Assembly: GCA_965240325.2 (NCBI GenBank)
Contig: OZ251241.1
Location: forward strand, 62,001-126,000
Reading direction: 5' to 3'
Length of the DNA stretch: 64,000 nucleotides
Origin: Rebecca billardiae RCC1528
Lineage: Eukaryota > Haptophyta
How positions within the stretch are numbered: the stretch's first letter is position 1; every line of letters starts with the position of its first letter. Below are positions 55,501-64,000 of the stretch, one piece after another. The translations under genes were made by a program, and so were the position numbers. The notes beneath the pieces are model-generated. The model was given only the letters and a program-made list of their open reading frames with translations. It was not told where the DNA came from and made no database searches.

Positions 55501-58448
55501 GCACGCCCAGCGTGGCAGCGGACAGCCCCGGCCCCGCGGCCGAGCACAGCGGCGCCGCGAGCGCGCGCGGCCGTACGACCACGCTCACCGCCGTGCGGTG
55601 CTCGGCGCCGGCGCCGTCGGCGTCGGCGTCGGCGCCCTCGTCGGCGAGCGCGCGCGACGCGGGTGCCGCCGACGCCGCGCCGCCCCACGCCATCGCCGCC
55701 GCCTCCGCCGCCGCCTCCGCCGCGACCTCCGCAGGCGAGAGTGCGGGCGCCCCCCTGTCCAGATAGGAGTGGTACCCGTCAGCGCACACGAGCAGCCGGT
55801 ACCGACCCTCGCGCGGCACGGCGGCGGTGGCGAGCCACAGCGGGGCGCGGCGCGGCGCGGCGGGGGGCGGCAGCGGCGCGGCGGGCGGCGGCGCCGCCGT
55901 GCTCGGCGGCGGCGCGCCATCGGCGCACGCCGCGCCGCCCTCCGCGCCCGCGTCCGCGCCCGCGTCCGCGTCCGCGTCCGCCTCGGCGCGCGCGCTCGCG
56001 CCGCGCGCGCCGCTCGCGCGCTGCGCGGGCGCGGCGAGGTCTGCGATGATGGAGGGCGCGCTCGCGCGGCGCGCGCCGCCGCCGCCGCCGCCGCCGTCCT
56101 GCGCCGCCGCGCCCGCCCCCGCCTCCGCGCCCGCCCCCGCCTCCGCGCCCGCCCCCGCCTCCGCGCCCTCGCGCTGCAGCGTGCTGCTCAGCACCGCCGT
56201 GTGCGAGAGCGTGTGCGTGAAGAGCACGGCGGTGGACGCGTGCAGCTGCAGCGGCGGCGCGGTCGCGAGCGCGAGCAGCGCCGGCTCGGGCGCGCCGAGG
56301 AGGCGGAGGGCGCACTCGACGGGCGGGCGGGCGTCGTCCGCGCTGCCGTCCTCGCGCAGAGGCTGCCACAGCAGCCGCAGCCCGGGCCGCAGCCCCGGCC
56401 CGCCCTCCCTGCCCGTGCCGTCGCCCCAGCACACGTTGCCGAACCGGTCTCGCGCGCGCGCCACCACCACGACGGTCTCGCCCGCGCGGCACGAGAGCAC
56501 GTGTGCGCCGTGGGAGCCACCCGACCCGCCGAGGGTGGCGCTGCCGCCGACGCCGACGCCGCCCGGCGGGTGCGCCGGCCGCGTGCCCGGCGGCTCCGCG
56601 CCCGGCGTGAGCGGCAGCAGCGCGCCGGTCTCGGCGGCGAGCGCGGCCGCCGCCTCGAGGCTGAGCGGCGGCGCGCCCTCCGCGCCGCCCTCGCCCTCGC
56701 CCTCCGCGTCCGCGCCACCCGCGCCGAGCGCGGCGGCGCGCGCGCTCGCGCCCGGCGGCGCGGCCGAGCCCGGCCGCGCGCCGCGCGCCGCGGCCGCGGC
56801 GGCGCCGACCTCCGCCGTCGACGGCCGCTCGCGCGCGGCGGCGGCGGCGGCGAACGCGGCCGCCGCCGAGATGCGCCGGCGCGCGGTCGCCGGCCGGCGC
56901 CAGGGAGCGCCCTTGTCGGCGCGCGCCGGGTGCGCTGCCGGCAGCAGCGCGGCGCGCGCGGGCACGCCGAACAGCTCGGTCCGCCTCGGCTCGGGGCGCG
57001 CGGGGCGCACCAGCACCGTCGCCGGCGAGTCGGGCAGTGGCTCCCCCGGCACGTCCCGCCCGAACACGGGCTGCCGCGGCGCGAGCAGCTCCGCGCTCAC
57101 CGAGTGCGCCCCCGCGGCCGTGAGCACCAGCCGTGCGAGGTAGGTGCCGTCGGCGTGGTCGGAGACGGTGGTGGCGGGCGCGGCGTCGAGCTGCGCGGCC
57201 GCGGCAGAGGGGTGGCGCGCAAGGGCCGCGCCGAGGCGCGCGCGCGCCAAGCGCCCCGGCGGCGCCGTCGCCGGGCGCGCGCGCGCGCCCGCGCGCCCCG
57301 CGTCGCCGCCGCCCGGCTCCGGCTGGGCGGCGGCGTCCGAGTGCTGCTGCGCGCCCCCGCCCGCGCCTCCGCCCGCTGCCGCGCGCCCGTCCGCGTGTGC
57401 GCACGGCCCCGCGTGTGCGCGCGGCGGCGGGGACGGCATCTGGTCCGCGAGGGGCGACGCCTCCTCCGAGTCCGAGTCCGAGCCCGGCGCCGAGTCCGGC
57501 TCGGCGCCCGCGCCCGCGCCCGCGCCGCGCGCGCTCCCGCCCGCGCCGCCGCCGCCCCTGCTCGGCCGCACGCGCACCCGGAACGCCTCGCCGCCGCTGC
57601 GGATGCGCTGGCCGGCGCCGTCGCGCGCGCTGATCAGCAGGCGGAGCGGCCGCCCGGCGACGCACGGCGAGAGCCCGAGCGCGCGCACCTCGCACATCGA
57701 CGCGACCGCGCGCGCGGCCACCTCGGGCGCGCCCCTCGGCCTCAGCCGCACGGCCGAGGGCGAGTGCAGCGCGTGCCGCCCCGCCAGCAGCAGCGACACC
57801 GCCACGTCGCCGCCCAGCTGCGCGTGCGCGTGCAGTGCGGTCGCGGCGAGCACGGCCGCGCCGAGGTCGCGCGGCTTGCGCCGGGCGGAGTCGAGGGCGC
57901 GCAGCGCCTTCAGGCGCGCCACCGCCGCCTCGGACGCGCCGCCGCCACCGCCGCCGCCGCCCGCGCCGCCCGAGCCCTCCGAGCCGCCGCCCCACGCCGC
58001 GCCCTCCTCCTCCGCGCCGCCGCCGCCGCCGCCGCCGCCGCCGTCGCCGTCCGCGCCGAGCGCGCACGGCACGATGAGCAGCAGCTCGCCGTGCAGCCCG
58101 GCGCGCACGGGCTGCAGCGTGGGCGGCGCGACGAGCAGCGCGCCGCCCGCCGTGCGCACGCGCACGTCCAACGCCGCGCCCGCGCCCAGCGCGCGCGCGC
58201 CGGGCGCGTAGCCGCCGAAGCTGCCAGGCAGCGCGCCGGGCGCGGGCGCGGGCGGCACGACGGCACCGCCGCGCGCCGTGCCCGCCGGCGTGCGCTCGGC
58301 GACGGGCCAGCCCGCGCCGTCGTCGCCGTCGAAGAGCGGGCACGCGTTGCCGTGCGCGTCGCGCAGCACGACGCGCCAGCGCAGCGCGCCGCCCGCCGGG
58401 TCGGCGACCGGCGCGCCCAGCGCCGGCGCGGGCGGCGCGGCCGCGGCC

Positions 58449-58479
<31 letters not shown>

Positions 58480-61265
58480 GCTGGGGCGCGCGCTCGAGGG
58501 TGCTGCGCGCGGCCGAGGGCTTGCCCGCGAGCACGCGCACGGGCGCGCTGAGCACGGTGCGCGCGAGCACGCGCGGCGTGCGCGCGCCACCTCCGCCGTC
58601 GCCGCCGCCCGCCTCCGCGAGGCTGTGCGCGCGCAGCACCAGATTGTAATCTCCCGCGTGCGAGGGCGCGGCCAGCGTGAGCACAAACTCGTACGGCCGG
58701 CGCGAGGGCGCGCCGTCGAGCGGGCCGAGGGAGAGCACCTCGGCGTCGGGCGCGGGCTGCATCGGCTCGGGCTCGGGGCGCGGCGCGACGCCGTGCGCCG
58801 CCGAGCTCGGCGCGAGCTCGGCCGCCGAGCCCGCGCACCGCCGCACCGCCGGCGCGGCAGAGGCGGGCCGTTGCGCGCCGCGCGCGCCGCCGCCCGCCGC
58901 GGCCGCGGCCCCCGCCGCGTCCGCCGCGCGCGGCGGCGCGCGCAGCAGCGTGGCGGAGAGCACGGCCACGCCGGCCGCCGAGCTGCCGCCGTCGCTCGGC
59001 CGACCGTCGGCGTCGCGCCCGACGAACCGAATCGCCACGGCCGAGCCCGCGCTCAGCAGCAGCCCCGGCCCCGGCGGCGGCTGCGGCGGCTGCGGCGACT
59101 GAGACGGTCGCGCGGCCGCGCCGGCCGGCGGCGCGTGCGGCGGCGGCGGCGGCGGGATGAGCGAGCGGAGGGCGGAGTCGGGCAGCGCGCCCGGCGGCAG
59201 GGTGCGCGGCAGGTTGCGCGCGCGAGCGTACGCGGCTGCCCCCGTCTCCTCCTCCTCCACCGCCGCAGCCACCGCCGCCTCCAGAGACGCCGCCGCCGCC
59301 GGGCCTGACGCGCCCTCGCCGCCGCCGCGCGCCGCGGCCGGCAGCAGCCGCGGCGTGACGGCGGAGACGGCGGCGATGTGCAGCGAGTGCACGGGGCGCG
59401 GCGCGGGGCGGAACCTGCGGGGCGCGGGCGGCGGCGGGCGGGCGCGGGGCCGCACACGGGGCGCGCGCCGCGGGCGTCAGCGCCGCTCGCGCCGACGCGC
59501 GGTGCTCGGCAGCCGGCCGCGGCGCCGCGCCGCGCGCGCTGTGGCGCGGGCGCGCCCTCGCGCGCGCCCGCGCTCGCGCGGCGCGCGGCGCGGCGCCGGT
59601 GCGACCCCGCGCGCGGCTGGCTGTGTGGCTGCGCGCGCGCGCGCGCGCGCGCGTGCGCGCGCGTGCGGCGCGCACCACAGGGACACCCACAGCGGCGGCG
59701 GCGGAGGCTCGCCCAGATCGGGCGCCGCGCGGCCAGGGCTGAGCACGGCCGCGGCGCCTTCTCGCGCGCGCAGCGCCACGCGCAGCCAGGCAGCGCCCAC
59801 CGGCTCTGCGCTGCCTGCGCGAGCCGCGCGTGGGCCGCGCGGGAGGCCGCGCGCGCAAGGGCGGGGAGGCGCGCACGGGGGGCGGGGGGCAGGTGAGCGC
59901 GCGCGCGCGCCGCGGCCGGCGCGCGACGTCGCGCGGCGCGCGGGGTGCCTGCCGCCTGCCGCGCGCACACGCACGCGCACGCGCGCACACGCGCACACGT
60001 GCGCGCACCTCGGCTGGCCGCGTGGCCGTTGTAGCCGCCCTTGCCGAGCTCGAGCAGGTAGCTGCCGTCGCCCATGTCCGTGACGCGCGGCCGCGCGCCC
60101 ACCACGGTGGGCTGCGCCGGCGGCGCGCGGCCCTCGGCCGGTGGGGCCGCGCCGGCTGCGGCCGCGGCATCCGGCTCAGACTGGGCGTGCGCGTGCGCGG
60201 CGTGCGCGTGCGCGGTGCCGTCGGGAGCCTTGGCGCCCGCACGCGCGGCGCGGGGCAGCTGCACGGTCGCGCTGAGCTGCAGCCCGCCCTTGCCCAGCCT
60301 GTTGCCGTACCGGTCGGTGGCCACCAGCCGACAGCTCTCGCGCCCGCCGGGCGCGAGGGCGTGGCTGCGCGCCGCGCGGGCGCGGGGTGGCGGGCTCGCG
60401 TGAGTCGGAGCGCGCGGGAGACGCGGCGCGCGCTGCCGCCGCGCGCGCGCCGCGCACCTGCCCGGCGGCGCGTGTGCGTCCGCCCGGTCCTCCGCCTCCT
60501 CGCGCGGCGCGGCGCTGCCTGCGCCCTCGGCGCGCCCCTCCGCCGGCTCCCACTCGACCTCGAACGAGGGCGGGTGCGGCGCGGCGGGCGAGATCACGAC
60601 GATGGCGGAGTGCACGCGCTCCGACGTGAGCAGCCTGCGCCGCCGACGACGCGCGGCGTGAGCGCACGCGCGCGCGTGAGCGCGCCGGGCGCACGCGTGC
60701 TGTGGTGTCGTGGCGTGCTGTGCTGTGGCGTGCTGTGCTGTGCTGTGCTGTGCTGTCGTGTCGTGGTGTGGCGTGCTGTCGTGTGCTGTGATGTGCCGTG
60801 CTGTGCGCTCACCTTGTGAGCACGAGCTCGTACGTGCCGGCGCGCTCGACTTCGAAGGCCGCCTCGACGCGCGAGTCGCGCCGCGCGGCAAACGAGCCGC
60901 GGTACGCCACGGGCGGCGAGCCGCTGAGCGAAGTGAGCAGCAGGCTGCGGCCGCGCGACCGTGGCGCGTGCCGAGGCGTGCCGTGCGAGCGGGCGGCGGC
61001 GGCGCGCGAGGCGCGCGCGGGCACGGGAGGGCGAGGCAGCTCAGCGCGCGCGGGAGCAAAGCGAGCCGTCTCACCACGCACCGCGCGCGCGCGCGCGTCA
61101 GCCGTGCCCGTCGCGCGCGCACCTGAAGTGCTCGCCGGGCATGCAGTGCTCGGTCGGAATCACAATCACCGAGCGCTCGCCTGCGACACGCGTGTGCTGC
61201 ACCGCGTCCGGCCGGACGTGGCCGTAGCCGGAGCGCACCTCTTCGGCCTCGAACGACAGAGGCAT
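52531..61265 (-). CDS. Very large filamin-repeat protein of unknown function, 8 exons, 2508 aa
   Basis: Exons: 61265-61123, 60944-60813, 60634-60458, 60364-60009, 59814-59676, 59414-55480, 55330-55204, 55048-52531; all phases close. At least several immunoglobulin-like filamin/ABP280 repeats are visible: GRESCRLVATDRYGNRLGKG with TDMGDGSYLLELGKGGYNG; VVVARARDRFGNVCWGDG; and GVQTHFVISARDSKLLPRS, GPGTVDGTVTAEGGGRYTV, AGEYVLAVTCAGEHIHRSPF near the end, where three exons combine into one classical repeat. Long Ala/Gly/Pro/Ser-rich linkers separate them. The last ~780 residues are disordered (Ala, Ser, Pro, Glu) with no domain. I see no actin-binding calponin domain, so it is not a canonical filamin. 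Possibly cytoskeletal or flagellar; function inferred only from the repeats. Head-to-head with the complex III hinge gene. Confidence 0.85.
60705..60800. repeat. Pentanucleotide-like repeat in a filamin-gene intron
   Basis: Repeated tgctg/gtgct and gtcgtg units (ctgtgctgtgctgtgctgtg and variants) fill most of the 178-bp intron 60635-60812. Confidence 0.85.
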
Positions 61266-61572
61266 GGCCGCCGCACCGAGCGCGCCGCGGCGTCGGAGCT
61301 CGGGGCGCGCCCGCTCGCTCGCCGCCGCCCGCGCGGTCGGAGCAGGTCCAAAAGAGCCGCCGCGCTATCCAGTCCTCAAAGGAGTGCGGGTTGGTTACAG
61401 GCCGAACGTGCGGCCACGACTCGCTATCTGAACATACTGTCTTTGGGTGGGGCATTGTACCCACTCCGGGAATGTGCCCGGACCAAGGACCCTCATCATT
61501 GCACCCCCATTCTGGTCAGTGGTCGGCATCCCGAAGGTCGCGTCAGCGCGTGCTCTGTCTCGTCGGGCGACA
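61266..61572. promoter_or_regulatory. Divergent intergenic promoter region, filamin-repeat gene / hinge protein
   Basis: 307 bp between start codons on opposite strands. No TATA box seen. Confidence 0.45.
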
Positions 61573-61978
61573 ATGGGTGAGCCTCGCTACAACGGCGCGT
61601 ACGTCGTGGACATGCCGGATCCAGCGGAGGATCCGTCGGAGCAGATCGAAAAGGACTGCCACACCTCGTGCGTCTCGGCGTGGGAGCAATATCAGGCGTG
61701 CGCAAAGCGCATCGAGGACAAGCCGGACGGCCACTGCACGGGGCAGTACTTGGACTACTGGCACTGCATCGACAAGTGCTCGGCAGGTGCGCGCCGCGCG
61801 CTGGCGCGGCGGGCTAGCGCGGGCTCCTCCGACCGCGGCCCCGCTGGCCGCCGCTCGGGCGCGCCCGCCGCGTGCCCTGCCGCGCCCGGCGGCGCGGCGC
61901 TGCGCCTCACCCCGACGCGCACGACGCGCGTGGATGCCGCGCGCAGACAAGAAGTTCGCGCTGACGAGGGGCGCCTGA
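61573..61978 (+). CDS. UQCRH: Cytochrome bc1 complex hinge protein (QCR6/UQCRH), 2 exons, 81 aa
   Basis: Small acidic subunit of complex III on the intermembrane-space side, aiding cytochrome c1-cytochrome c contact. Exons: 61573-61786 and 61947-61978; phase 1. The sequence EQIEKDCHTSCVSAWEQYQA, CAKRIEDKPDGHCTGQYLDY and WHCIDKCSADKKF has the paired-Cys helical hairpin of the family (disulfides between the two helices). The second exon encodes only DKKFALTRGA plus stop, but it supplies the expected C-terminus. The N-terminus is acidic (DPAEDP) and short. Length is normal for the mature protein. Confidence 0.9.

Positions 61979-64000
<2,022 letters not shown>

Overview
The window is nuclear DNA of a very GC-rich unicellular eukaryote, most likely a photosynthetic marine alga. 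Genes have spliceosomal introns of about 80-260 nt, mostly starting GTGCGC and ending GCGCAG. They encode typical eukaryotic proteins: eL37, cytosolic PheRS alpha, COX11, the complex III hinge protein, TM9SF, PAN3, Pat1 and retinoblastoma. A TRCF-type helicase with a signal-peptide-like leader points to a complex plastid, and a ubiquitin-nickel-SOD fusion points to marine algae. A haptophyte (possibly Pavlovales) is my best guess; this is inference from composition and gene content only.

Layout. 1-4469 (-): 5' part of a very long open frame for a multi-pass membrane protein, running off the left edge. 4747-8433 (-): retinoblastoma-related protein, 3 exons. 8585-10471 (-): F-box-like helical protein. 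12434-14425 (+): TRCF-like helicase. 15212-15484 (+): eL37. 15.5-28 kb is a repeat-rich, gene-poor block. It holds an 896-bp TIR element with a CAAT target duplication and a matching empty site, a 105-bp palindrome, a 25-bp minisatellite, and a 5'-truncated LINE (RNase H, zinc motif, OTU protease). The LINE is split by a 4,250-bp Mutator-like element whose perfect 9-bp target duplication restores the LINE frame when removed. That element contains a foldback element and armadillo-like host-gene fragments. A decayed coiled-coil gene lies beyond the LINE.

From 28.8 kb the genes are dense: PheRS alpha (-), ATP11/ATPAF1 (+), PAN3 (+), an adenylate-kinase-like protein (+), a subtilase (-), a cytochrome P450 (+), Pat1 with an RRM (+), TM9SF (-), COX11 (+), a 2,508-aa filamin-repeat protein (-), the complex III hinge protein (+) and ubiquitin-NiSOD (-). 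Four gene pairs are head-to-head with 170-307 bp between start codons, suggesting shared promoters.

Functional links: PAN3 and Pat1 both act in mRNA deadenylation/decapping; ATP11, COX11 and the hinge protein all serve mitochondrial respiratory complexes. I built the exon models by hand; every junction keeps phase and the joined proteins match family motifs across the junctions. I found no tRNA, rRNA or CRISPR array.
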